From Phycisphaerae bacterium (GTDB lineage Bacteria > Planctomycetota > Phycisphaerae > Sedimentisphaerales > Anaerohalosphaeraceae): 47,542 nucleotides of DNA. The first letter of the stretch is position 1. Each line of letters starts with the position of its first letter. Shown here piece after piece: positions 38,412-47,542 of the stretch. Both the position numbers and the translations under genes were made by a program. The stretch lies in contig JAAYVQ010000289.1 of the NCBI GenBank assembly GCA_012517095.1, positions 1-47,542 of the forward strand, read 5' to 3'. The notes under the pieces were generated by a model, which did not search any database, was not told where the DNA came from, and saw only the letters and a list, made by a program, of their open reading frames with translations.

Positions 38412-38430
38412 CCGGGCGGGAACAATTTTT

Positions 38431-38450
38431 CGTTTCTTGCTAAAGAAACG
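38431..38450. repeat. Perfect 8-bp inverted repeat (possible operator) between divergent promoters
   Basis: CGTTTCTT-GCTA-AAGAAACG. Confidence 0.6.
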
Positions 38451-38513
38451 AGGCGCAAATCGATATTCGGCAAGGAATTAAGACGACCGAAAATTCCGAC
38501 GAAAATCGCGAAT

Positions 38514-38542
38514 TTGACAATCTTTCACAGACCGTCTATACT
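38514..38542 (+). promoter_or_regulatory. Near-consensus sigma70-like promoter for the GH-A gene (TTGACA-17-TATACT)
   Basis: TTGACA 38514-38519, 17-nt spacer, TATACT 38537-38542, 53 nt before the ATG. Confidence 0.7.
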
Positions 38543-38595
38543 GATGGTCAATTCGATTCCGTTCAGCAAAGCTCACAAGTTGAGAGGGTTATTCG

Positions 38596-41163
38596 ATGCG
38601 CATCATCCAATGGATTTCCGGAATTCTCCTGGGTCTGAACCTTCCCGTGTTTTCGGCCCAGGAGATGGTTCCGTTTCCCATTCCCGGCCAGCCGAATCCG
38701 GAATCGCTGATTCGGATTCCCATCGAACCCATCCGCGGCGAACAGGACCGGATTGTCGTTCGAGACGGTCATTTCGTCCGCGATGGAAAGAGGATTCGGC
38801 TATGGGGTGTGAACTTGTCGTTCGGGGCCAATTTCCCTACGCACGCCGAGGCCGAGGCCGTCGCCCAGCGGTTGGCCGACGCCGGCGTCAACTCTGTGCG
38901 TTGCCACCACATGGACACCTCCAACTATCCACGCGGCCTGTGGAATCGAAACGACGGGAAAACCATCGAAGCTGAATGCCTTGATCGCCTCGATTTCTTC
39001 ATCAATGAGCTGGCCAAACGCGGGATTTATGCCGACATCAATCTCCATGTCGGCCGTAGCCATAGCCAATATCTGGGGCTGCCCAAGTCCAACAGCGATT
39101 ACGACAAGATCGTGAATCTCTTCACGCCGCAACTGATCGACGCACAGAAACAGTTCGCCCGGCAAATGCTCGACCGGGTCAATCCCTATCGCAAACTCCG
39201 GTACGCGGATGATCCTGCCGTCGCGATCGTAGAGATCACCAACGAAAACAGCTTTTTCATGTGGGATGGCGATCAGGTGCTTCCCGCCCTACCGGAATTT
39301 TACGGTAAGGTCCTGCGGGACCAATACAACGACTGGTTGAAAACCCGATATGGCAACACCGAACAACTTCGCAAGGCCTGGAATCGAAACGCCAGTCCCC
39401 TGGGGGCCAATCTGTTGAAAAACGAATCCTTTTCTTCAATCGATTCGGCTACCGGCCGACCGGTTAACTGGGCACTGGAACAACACGAAACCGCAAAGGC
39501 CTCCGCAAAACCCGGCGTCTACAAACAGAAAAGAACGATCATCCTTGAGATCGCGCAGACGGATTCGGTCGGCTGGCATTTGCAGTTCAATCAGGGCGGA
39601 CTGCCGCTGGAAAAGGGCAAGTATTATACTGTTATCCTATCCGCGGCCGCTGCGGGCAACAAGCGGGTACCACTGGTCGTTGGCCAGGCCCATGATCCCT
39701 GGCAGAACCTTGGATTGAGCCAATCAATTGAGCTGGGCGAAGGTTGGAAGGAATTCCGTTTCGGATTTACGGCCACCCAGTCGGATGCCAATGCCCGTTT
39801 GAGTCTGACCCTCGGCGAGGACAAGACCACCGTTTATCTGGCCGAGGTCCGTCTGTGTCCCGGAGGCCAGACGGGACTGCTGGACACCGAATCGATCGAG
39901 AAGGGAACCGTCGCAGTATATTCGAATACGGAAGTCCTCGAACGGATCAACGACCGACTGCGGTTTCTGGCCGAGACGGAAAAATGGTTCTTCGACGGAA
40001 TGCGTGTCTTCCTGAAAAAGGACCTGGGAACCAGGGCCCTTGTTACCGGCACAATCGCCTTTGGACCGTTGGGTATTTGGGCCCAGAGCGATATGGACTT
40101 TATCGACTCGCATTCCTACTGGCAGCACCCGCGATTCCCCCGCCGCCCGTGGGACTCCAACGACTGGTTCATCGACCAGATCGCCATGACCGACCGGCCG
40201 GAAGAGGCGCGGCTCTTTGCCATCGCCTCCGAAAAGCTCGCGGGCAAGCCCTTCACGCTGACCGAATACAATCACCCCGCGCCGTTGGACTCTCAAGCCG
40301 AGTGCGTACCGATGGTTGCCTCGTTCGCGGCCGCCCAGGATTGGGATGGCATCTGGTTGTATACTTACAGCCACAGCGGTACCGATTGGAATCGGCAAAA
40401 CTTGAGCAGCTTTTTCGACATCGACACCAATCCGGCCAAGTGGGGCTTCATGAATGCCGGGGCCATGCTCTTTCGTTTCGGTGGATTGGTGCCCTTTTCA
40501 TCGTTCCAGGCGGTTCCGTTGATTGAAGGAGATCCGATTGGAGCTCTGTCCTTCGGCTGGCTCGCTCATCGCTCGAATATGTTAAGAATTTTACGGGACA
40601 AAGGCCAGGTACGCTGGCAGAACATGCTTTTGCGGCGTATCTGTGGATCCTATCCGTCAATCCCACCGGCTGGAACGACCGTTGCGGCGACTGCTGATTC
40701 AACCCGGATCAACTGGGTCGTGGAATCCGGCAAGGGGGTGTATTTCGCTTCCGGACGATGCGGATATGTCCTGTCGGGCAACACCAGACAATTTGAATCC
40801 GTCTCCAAAGGCCAGGTCGGCCTTGCGGCCCCCGGCTTCGCGGTCGTGACCGTCACCGCGATGGACCGACAGAAACTGGCCGACAGCAATAAAATCCTGA
40901 TTGCCGCCTGCGGCCGTTGCGAGAATACCGGCATGAAGTTTTCCGCCGACCGCACGACCGTCGGTAACAACTGGGGGACCGAACCGGTCCGAATCGAGCC
41001 CGTCAGCGGTTGGATCGGATTGCCGGCTGGATCATGGAAAGCTACCGCCCTCAAACCCGACGGAACGGCCGACGCCGAAGTTCCCGTTGAACTGAGAGAC
41101 GGAAGGCCTGTCCTTCGATTCCCGGCCGAGCATCCGTCAATGTGGTATTTGCTGACACGATAA
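38596..41163 (+). CDS. Clan GH-A (GH5-like) secreted glycoside hydrolase with an inserted carbohydrate-binding-like module
   Basis: Signal peptide; 'GKRIRLWGVNLSFGANFPTHAEAEAVAQRLADAGVNSVRCHHMD', acid/base context 'VAIVEITNENSFF', candidate nucleophile context 'FTLTEYNHP'; intervening 'NLLKNESFSSIDSATGRPVNW...YLAEVRLCPGG' resembles CBM4/9-type modules. Confidence 0.8.
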   Translation: MRIIQWISGILLGLNLPVFSAQEMVPFPIPGQPNPESLIRIPIEPIRGEQDRIVVRDGHFVRDGKRIRLWGVNLSFGANFPTHAEAEAVAQRLADAGVNSVRCHHMDTSNYPRGLWNRNDGKTIEAECLDRLDFFINELAKRGIYADINLHVGRSHSQYLGLPKSNSDYDKIVNLFTPQLIDAQKQFARQMLDRVNPYRKLRYADDPAVAIVEITNENSFFMWDGDQVLPALPEFYGKVLRDQYNDWLKTRYGNTEQLRKAWNRNASPLGANLLKNESFSSIDSATGRPVNWALEQHETAKASAKPGVYKQKRTIILEIAQTDSVGWHLQFNQGGLPLEKGKYYTVILSAAAAGNKRVPLVVGQAHDPWQNLGLSQSIELGEGWKEFRFGFTATQSDANARLSLTLGEDKTTVYLAEVRLCPGGQTGLLDTESIEKGTVAVYSNTEVLERINDRLRFLAETEKWFFDGMRVFLKKDLGTRALVTGTIAFGPLGIWAQSDMDFIDSHSYWQHPRFPRRPWDSNDWFIDQIAMTDRPEEARLFAIASEKLAGKPFTLTEYNHPAPLDSQAECVPMVASFAAAQDWDGIWLYTYSHSGTDWNRQNLSSFFDIDTNPAKWGFMNAGAMLFRFGGLVPFSSFQAVPLIEGDPIGALSFGWLAHRSNMLRILRDKGQVRWQNMLLRRICGSYPSIPPAGTTVAATADSTRINWVVESGKGVYFASGRCGYVLSGNTRQFESVSKGQVGLAAPGFAVVTVTAMDRQKLADSNKILIAACGRCENTGMKFSADRTTVGNNWGTEPVRIEPVSGWIGLPAGSWKATALKPDGTADAEVPVELRDGRPVLRFPAEHPSMWYLLTR

Positions 41164-41177
41164 TTCAGGAGCTGACT

Positions 41178-44100
41178 ATGCGTTCTTTTCACTGGATCGT
41201 TTTGTTTTCGTTGTTGTTGAGTATTTCGGTCTTTGGCAAAACAATCAATGAGTCAGCCCGCGAGATTCCCGTAATCGCCGATACGGATATCGTGATTGTC
41301 GGCGGCTCGACGGCCGCAGTCAGCGCCGCCCTTGAAGCTACAAAACATGGCGCCAAGGTGTTCCTCGTCGCACCGCGACCGTATCTGGGCGAAGACTTGT
41401 GTGCCACCGGTCGGCTCTGGCTGGAATCCGGACACACGCCGCAAAGCGATCTGGAAAAGCGGCTATTCGCCCCGCCCGCTCAACCGCTGGGTCCCTCGCT
41501 GCCGTTCCAATACACCACATCGATCACTTCCTCTTCAAAACACCCCGATACCAAAACCCCCTCGCGATTGTCGGATGGTAAGGCCTCCAGTGCATCGAAT
41601 GAAAGCGTTCAGTACGACGGTGATGTCACGATCACCCTGACCCTCGACAAACCGCAACCGGTATCGCGGTTGGCAGTGCTGGCCTATCAGCGAACCAATG
41701 ACTTCGATGTCCAGTCGGTCAAGGTTTATGTCAGCGAAGATCCATCCCAGTGGAAGCCGGTCGCCGAGTTGACCAACGGCAAACTTGAACAAGGCAACTT
41801 CGAACAACAGCCGATCGAACTGGTTTGGCGGGCCGAACAAACGATCCCGCGTTATATTCGGTTGGATATTCGCAAGTCTTCGGCTGCTTCGCGTATTCTT
41901 CTGGGGGAGGTCATCCTCGAATCTCCTGCACAGAAGTCGGAATCCTCATCCAACGCTTCACCGGTGATGGTCCGGCCAATGCAGATCAAATACACGCTGG
42001 AGTCGGCCCTTTTGGATGCGGGCGTCCAGTTTTTTTACTGTTCGTTTGCCACTGACTGCCTGATCGATAATCAGGGCCGAATCGCAGGCGTCGTTCTGGC
42101 CAATCCCTCCGGCCGGCAGGCCGTCCGTGCCAAGCTTGTCATCGACGCAACGGCTCGTGGCGACCTGGCCCGTGCCTCCGGTGCCACCGCCGCCACCTAC
42201 CCCTCCGGCTCACAGGAATTTCAGCGCGTTGTCGTCCACGGAAACGGCGAACGGCCCCTGCCGGGAATGAAAGTCCGTACGATCGATACGGCGGTACCCG
42301 ACCAGCGGAATCCGGGCAAGTTCTATATAGCGTATCAATATTCTCTTTCCTTGCCAATGACCGACGGTTCGCTTGACTCTTTTGCCGCCGCTGAACAGCT
42401 CGCCCGCGACAAAACTTTCTCCCCCGCTGCCGTAGAGGGTTCCGAGATTCTCTTCCAGATCCCTCCCGACCCGATCACCTGCAAGGCCCGGCTTGTGGGC
42501 GATTGGCCCGGCGTCGATCAATTGAATCTGGCCGTCTTACAGCCGTCGGGCCTGGATGGCCTGTGGCTGCTCGGACCGGCCGCAGACATCTCCCGCAAGG
42601 CGGCGTCGGTGATGATTGAGCCCCTCAACTGCCTGCGTCTTGGCCGTCGTGTCGGGCAATCCGCGGTGCGATCGATTGCCGGCCAACCATTTCCAAAATC
42701 TGCGGCTCTTCGTGGCTCCCCCAATCCGGATTCCGTTCTCGGCGATACCCGCGAAGATCTTTCTGCCACTGCCCTGCGTAAAACGGATTCCCAAAAACTC
42801 GCCGCTCTGGCCCGTTCGTTACCGGTGCTGGGCGAATACGATGTCGTGGTCGTCGGAGGAGGAACAGGCGGCGCTCCGGCGGGCATCTCCGCCGCTCGTC
42901 ACAGAGCCAAGACCCTTGTGCTCGAATATCTTCATGGCCTCGGCGGCATCAGCACCGTCGGCCTGATCAACAAGTACTACCACGGAAACCGCGTGGGTTT
43001 CACCGCCGAGATTGACAAAGGGCTCGAACAGTTCGGCCCAGATGCCAACCGCTCGGACGGCTGGAATGTCGAATGGAAAAGCGAATGGTATCGCAAAGAA
43101 CTCCGCAAAGCCGGGGCTGAGTTGTGGTACGGCGTCCTCGGGTCCGGCGCGGTTGTCGAAAACAGCCGAGTTATCGGCGTAGTCGTCGCCTCGACCCGCG
43201 GCCGGGGCGTGGTATTGGCGAAGGTTGTCATCGATGCCACCGGTAGCGGGGCGATCGCGGCATCCGCTGGAGCCGTCATCGACTCCTCCGGGGCCGAACA
43301 TGTCGCGGTGCAGGGAGCCGGACTGCCACCGAAAGCCCTGGGTGCCGGATATACCAATACCGACTTTTCATTTATGGACAACCTCGATATTCTCGACATT
43401 TCCAGCTCCTTTGCCATTGCCCGAGAAAAGTTCAAGGATGCCTGGGACCTCGGCCAGATCCTCGACACCCGCGAACGACAACGGATCATCGGCGATTTTA
43501 TAATCACGCCATTGGATATCTGGAATCACCGGACTTATCCGGATACCATCACCGTCGCGCGCAGCAATTTCGATACCCATGGTTTCACCATCCACCCGGT
43601 CTTTCTCATCCGCCAGCCGGATCTGCTGGATATTGATGTCGATGTGCCCTACCGGGCCTTACTGCCCCGGAATCTCGATGGGATTCTCGTCACGGGCCTG
43701 GGCGTGAGTGCCCACCGCGACGCGATGCCCGTCATCCGCATGCAGCCCGACATCCAGAATCAGGGGTACGCGATGGGTTTGGCCGCGGCCATGCTGGCCA
43801 AAGACAACCTGCCGACCCGCAAGCTGGACATCCGGGCCCTGCAAAAAGAACTCATCAAGGTCGGTATTCTGCCCGAGCGAGTCCTGACCGACTCCGACTC
43901 GTTCCCGCTGCCGAAGGAAAAGGTTGTCGCGGCGATCTCTACCGTTGTGACAAACTACGACAACATCCAGGTCTTATTGGCCGATCCCGACACCGCCCTG
44001 CCGCTGTTGCGCGACGCCTACGAAAAAACCGATAATCCGAAGGCAAAATGGGTTTACGCCCAGATCCTCGGCATGTTCGGGGATGCGACCGGCTCGCCGA

Positions 44101-44630
44101 CGCTGATCGCCGAGATCGCCGCCCGACCGTGGGACAAGGGCTGGCATTATACCGGCATGGGACAATTCGGGATGAGTCTGAGCGAGTTGGACAGCTTGAT
44201 CATCGCGCTGGGACGCACTCGGGACCCGAAGGCGGTATCCATCCTGCTGGACAAAGCCCGTATGCTGAATGCCGATAGCGAATTCTCACACTTTCGTGCC
44301 ATCGCCATCGCCTTGGAAACACTGGCCGATCCGAAGGCCGCTCCAATGCTGGCCGAACTGCTGCGAAAACCCGGCATGACTGGTCATGCATGGACGGATC
44401 TGGCCGCTGTTCGAAAGACTATCGCCCCCAGCTCGACCGACACCACCGCTCGCAACCGTTCGCTCAGTGAATTATTGCTGGCCCGCGCGCTGTTCCGCTG
44501 CGGCGACGCCGAAGGTCTCGGCAAGGAAATTCTTCGCCGGTACGCTCAGGACAGCCGCGGCATTTACGCTCGCCACGCCCGGTCCGTCTTGGAGGAAAAA
44601 CCCTCACACCGCCGGCCATTTTCCGGTTGA
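41178..44630 (+). CDS. FAD-dependent oxidoreductase with two FAD/Rossmann modules, discoidin-like insert and C-terminal HEAT-like region; secreted
   Basis: Signal peptide MRSFHWIVLFSLLLSISVFG; first 'DIVIVGGSTAAVSAALEATKHGAKVFLV', second 'YDVVVVGGGTGGAPAGISAARHRAKTLVLE'; 'DGDVTITLTLDKPQPVSRLAVLAYQRTNDFDVQSVKVYVSEDPSQWKPV' F5/8-type-C-like; alpha-helical repeats after about aa 930. Confidence 0.85.
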   Translation: MRSFHWIVLFSLLLSISVFGKTINESAREIPVIADTDIVIVGGSTAAVSAALEATKHGAKVFLVAPRPYLGEDLCATGRLWLESGHTPQSDLEKRLFAPPAQPLGPSLPFQYTTSITSSSKHPDTKTPSRLSDGKASSASNESVQYDGDVTITLTLDKPQPVSRLAVLAYQRTNDFDVQSVKVYVSEDPSQWKPVAELTNGKLEQGNFEQQPIELVWRAEQTIPRYIRLDIRKSSAASRILLGEVILESPAQKSESSSNASPVMVRPMQIKYTLESALLDAGVQFFYCSFATDCLIDNQGRIAGVVLANPSGRQAVRAKLVIDATARGDLARASGATAATYPSGSQEFQRVVVHGNGERPLPGMKVRTIDTAVPDQRNPGKFYIAYQYSLSLPMTDGSLDSFAAAEQLARDKTFSPAAVEGSEILFQIPPDPITCKARLVGDWPGVDQLNLAVLQPSGLDGLWLLGPAADISRKAASVMIEPLNCLRLGRRVGQSAVRSIAGQPFPKSAALRGSPNPDSVLGDTREDLSATALRKTDSQKLAALARSLPVLGEYDVVVVGGGTGGAPAGISAARHRAKTLVLEYLHGLGGISTVGLINKYYHGNRVGFTAEIDKGLEQFGPDANRSDGWNVEWKSEWYRKELRKAGAELWYGVLGSGAVVENSRVIGVVVASTRGRGVVLAKVVIDATGSGAIAASAGAVIDSSGAEHVAVQGAGLPPKALGAGYTNTDFSFMDNLDILDISSSFAIAREKFKDAWDLGQILDTRERQRIIGDFIITPLDIWNHRTYPDTITVARSNFDTHGFTIHPVFLIRQPDLLDIDVDVPYRALLPRNLDGILVTGLGVSAHRDAMPVIRMQPDIQNQGYAMGLAAAMLAKDNLPTRKLDIRALQKELIKVGILPERVLTDSDSFPLPKEKVVAAISTVVTNYDNIQVLLADPDTALPLLRDAYEKTDNPKAKWVYAQILGMFGDATGSPTLIAEIAARPWDKGWHYTGMGQFGMSLSELDSLIIALGRTRDPKAVSILLDKARMLNADSEFSHFRAIAIALETLADPKAAPMLAELLRKPGMTGHAWTDLAAVRKTIAPSSTDTTARNRSLSELLLARALFRCGDAEGLGKEILRRYAQDSRGIYARHARSVLEEKPSHRRPFSG

Positions 44631-44634
44631 TCGT

Positions 44635-47454
44635 TCAATCCAGCGTGTACCAGTGCCTTCGGCGGTTGAGTCGCTTGACGATTTCCATGACCCAGAACGG
44701 GATGGAGGCGCAGGCCAGAACGATCAGCAGTTCCGTGGCGGTCAGCGGTTCGGTCTTGAGGACCTTGTGCAGGAACGGCAGATACAGCGCCGACATATTG
44801 AGAATGATCGACACGGTGGTCGCTCCGATCAGCTTGAGATTGGTGAGTACGCCGATCTCGAACAACGATCGAACCTGGCTGCGGCAGTTGTACGAATGGA
44901 AGTCCTGACAGAATGCCAGTACGATAAACGCCATCGTCCGGGCCCGCCCCAGCAGCATTTCCTTCTGGCTTTCGTCGATGGTCAGGATCGTTCGGATCGT
45001 CTCGAAGTCCAGGGTAAACAGCGCCCCCAGCGCCTTGAGAACGGAGTACCGCCCCTCGAGGTAATAGGCGAAGCAGAACGCCGACAGGCAACAGATCGAG
45101 ATCACAAAGCCCTGAAAGACCATCAGTCCCAGTCGTTCGTTGGTGATGACCCGCTGGAATTTGGATCGCGGCGGCCGTTTCATCGCGTCCGGGTCGATCG
45201 GATCGACGCCGAGAGCCAGGGCCGGTAATCCGTCGGTGACCAGGTTCACCCACAGCAGGTGGATCGGCAGCAACGGTACCGGAATCCCCGCCAGCGAGGC
45301 CAGCAGCATCACGAGGATTTCGCCGACATTGCACGAAAGCAGATAGTGGATAAACTTCTGTATATTGTCGTAAATTCCCCGCCCCTCGTGGACCGCCGAC
45401 ACGATCGACGCGAAATTGTCGTCGGTGATCACCATGTCCGACACTTCCTTGGTCACATCGGTCCCGGTGATCCCCATAGCCACGCCGATCTCGGCCTCCT
45501 TGACCGACGGGGCGTCGTTGACCCCGTCGCCGGTCATGGCGACGACCTGCTGCTTGTTCCGCCAGGCCTTGACGATCCGCAGCTTGTGTTCCGGCGAGAC
45601 CCGCGCATAAACCGGGGTTTGCTCGACGGCCGCGGTCAGTTGCTCGTCGGTCATCTTTTCCAGTTCCTCGCCGGTCAGGGCCTGCGAACCCTCGCGATAG
45701 AATCCCAGCTCTTTGGCGATCGCCACGGCCGTGTTTTTGTGGTCGCCGGTGATCATCACCGTGCGGATCCCGGCCGACTGGCATTCCTTCATCGCCTTTT
45801 TGACCTCCTCGCGCGGCGGATCGATCATTGCCACCAGTCCCGAGAAGATCAGATCGGTCTCGATCGTGTCGCTGTCCCGCTCCATGTTCGCATCGACCGG
45901 CCGATACGCCATCGCCAGCACCCGCATCGCCTGGTTGGCCAGTTCGTTGTTGACCCGCAGGATCTCCCGGCGATCCGCTTCCGTCATCGCCCGAACTTGA
46001 TCCCCCTGTTCCAGCCGGTTGCACCGCGACAGCAGGATATCCGGCGCCCCTTTGACATAGGCGGTCAATTCTCCCTCCGTATGCCGCAGGATCGTCATCA
46101 TCTTGCGGTCAGAGTCGAAGGGAATCTCATCGACGAACACATTCCGCTTTTCCTCGTCGGCCTTGGTCATGCCCGCCTTGGCCGCCGCCACGAGGATCGC
46201 TCCCTCGGTCGGGTCGCCCACGATCGAGCCGCTTTGTCCCGTCCAGGCGAACTCCGCCCCGTTGCACAAGACCCCCACCCGAAGCGCCTGTTCCAGGTCC
46301 GGCTCGTTTTGCGCCTGAATGGCCTTTTCGTCCAGCCGGAACTGGCCCTGCGGGCTGTAGCCGATCCCCGTCACCGGGTACTGCTTGCCCCCCGCATAAA
46401 CCACGCGGACCGTCATCTCGTTTCTCGTCAGCGTCCCGGTCTTGTCCGAGCAGATCACCGTCGTGCAGCCCAGCGTCTCCACCGAGGCCAGTTTGCGGAT
46501 CAGGACATGCCGCTTGACCATCCGCTGCACCCCCAGCGCCAAGGCGATGGTCACCACCGCCGGCAGGCCCTCCGGGATCGCCGCCACCGCCAAGCTCACC
46601 GAGGTCATAAAGACATCGATCATCTTGCCGCCGCGGATCATCTCCAGCGCGAAGACCAGCCCAACAAGGATAAAACATATATAGATAATCCACTTTCCAA
46701 ACTCCTCCAGCTTCTGTTGCAGCGGGGTGATCTCGGCCTCGACCTGCTGGATCATGTTGGCGATCTTGCCCAGTTCGGTCTTCATGGCCGTCTCGGCGAT
46801 CACCGCGCGGGCTTTTCCCGCGGCCACCGAGGTCCCCAGATAGACCATGTTTCGCCGGTCGCCCAGCGTGATCTCCCCGGCCGCCAGCGCGTCGATGCTC
46901 TTGCTGGCCGGCATCGACTCACCGGTCAAGCTGGCCTCCTGGACCGCAAAATTCGGCGTGACCCACACGACCCGCCCGTCGGCCGGCACATAGTCACCCG
47001 CCTCCAGCACCACCAGATCCCCCGGCACAAGATCCGACGAGGGAACCGTCGTCAGCGTCCCATCGCGGATCACCTTGGAATTCGGCGACGACAGCTTCTT
47101 CAACGCCGCCAGCGACTTTTCCGCCCGATATTCCTGAACAAATCCAAGGATCGCGTTGAGTACGACGATCGCCAGGATCGCCAGCGTATCGACCCATTCG
47201 CCGAGAAATCCCGACACAACGGCCGCGGCAATCAGTACCCAGATAATCGTGTTCTTGAACTGCCCCAGGAAGATCTCCCACGCCGAGGCCCCGGGTGCTT
47301 CCTGCAGGTGGTTGGGTCCGTATTGGGCCAGTCGCTGCTTGGCCTCGACCTCGGACAGACCACGATCCGCATGAGTTCCCAATCGTTCGACTGCCTCGGT
47401 TACGCTCAATTGCCACCACGCCTGACTCATTCGCCGATTCCCTTTCGCATCCAT
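44635..47454 (-). CDS. Cation-translocating P-type ATPase (Ca2+-ATPase/SERCA-PMCA-like)
   Basis: '[17 protein letters not shown]', '[47 protein letters not shown]', N-terminal cation ATPase domain. Start uncertain (47454 or 47430). Confidence 0.95.
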   Translation of the reverse strand: MDAKGNRRMSQAWWQLSVTEAVERLGTHADRGLSEVEAKQRLAQYGPNHLQEAPGASAWEIFLGQFKNTIIWVLIAAAVVSGFLGEWVDTLAILAIVVLNAILGFVQEYRAEKSLAALKKLSSPNSKVIRDGTLTTVPSSDLVPGDLVVLEAGDYVPADGRVVWVTPNFAVQEASLTGESMPASKSIDALAAGEITLGDRRNMVYLGTSVAAGKARAVIAETAMKTELGKIANMIQQVEAEITPLQQKLEEFGKWIIYICFILVGLVFALEMIRGGKMIDVFMTSVSLAVAAIPEGLPAVVTIALALGVQRMVKRHVLIRKLASVETLGCTTVICSDKTGTLTRNEMTVRVVYAGGKQYPVTGIGYSPQGQFRLDEKAIQAQNEPDLEQALRVGVLCNGAEFAWTGQSGSIVGDPTEGAILVAAAKAGMTKADEEKRNVFVDEIPFDSDRKMMTILRHTEGELTAYVKGAPDILLSRCNRLEQGDQVRAMTEADRREILRVNNELANQAMRVLAMAYRPVDANMERDSDTIETDLIFSGLVAMIDPPREEVKKAMKECQSAGIRTVMITGDHKNTAVAIAKELGFYREGSQALTGEELEKMTDEQLTAAVEQTPVYARVSPEHKLRIVKAWRNKQQVVAMTGDGVNDAPSVKEAEIGVAMGITGTDVTKEVSDMVITDDNFASIVSAVHEGRGIYDNIQKFIHYLLSCNVGEILVMLLASLAGIPVPLLPIHLLWVNLVTDGLPALALGVDPIDPDAMKRPPRSKFQRVITNERLGLMVFQGFVISICCLSAFCFAYYLEGRYSVLKALGALFTLDFETIRTILTIDESQKEMLLGRARTMAFIVLAFCQDFHSYNCRSQVRSLFEIGVLTNLKLIGATTVSIILNMSALYLPFLHKVLKTEPLTATELLIVLACASIPFWVMEIVKRLNRRRHWYTLD

Positions 47455-47480
47455 TCCGATTTCGCTCGACAATCATCCAT

Positions 47481-47509
47481 ACCATACCGCCTGACCGGAA
47501 AAATGACAA
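47481..47509 (-). promoter_or_regulatory. Promoter for the P-type ATPase gene (TTGTCA-17-TATGGT)
   Basis: Minus TTGTCA (47509-47504), 17-nt spacer, TATGGT (47486-47481). Confidence 0.5.
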
Positions 47510-47542
47510 GCAAAACCCATCCTTCCAACGAATCTTCAGCGC

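Noticed and set aside
44564-46024. 486-aa minus ORF overlapping the P-type ATPase in another frame
   Set aside because: Same-strand out-of-frame reading of the ATPase with G/D/R-rich low-complexity translation.

Overview
This window looks like a chromosomal segment of a Planctomycetota bacterium, possibly Phycisphaerae-like (an inference from the PEP-CTERM protein, dockerin-like 'GDxxGNCxVDLxDLxxLxxxWL' modules, H-X9-DG-type pseudopilin, TPR-alphaCTD fusion and DUF1080/GH-rich content). About 25 CDSs are supportable. Housekeeping genes are ccsA/hemX-like, hemA, tgt-yajC-secDF, argG, pilD, ompA-like, archease-rtcB-comEC, ahcY and a P-type Ca2+ ATPase. Accessory secreted or carbohydrate-active genes are GH99/WbsX-like, DUF1080, a 2.1-kaa LamG/CotH/LTD protein, GH43, GH172 (DUF2961), a clan GH-A enzyme and a double-FAD oxidoreductase. 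Several intergenic regions contain good sigma70-like promoters (TTGxxx-17-TAxxxT) and hairpin terminators. The strongest unexplained signal is a free-standing structured small-RNA candidate on the minus strand (about 38250-38376) between ahcY and the GH-A gene. It has its own promoter, a three-way-junction-like fold and an intrinsic terminator. Other items worth checking are a predicted leaderless archease-rtcB-comEC operon, a polypeptide with two FAD modules plus discoidin-like and HEAT-like regions, a SecDF with large insertions in both periplasmic portions, and a TPR protein carrying two RNA polymerase alpha-CTDs. No tRNA, rRNA, CRISPR array, transposase or prophage was recognised by eye. 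All domain names come from reading the translations; no database search was run.
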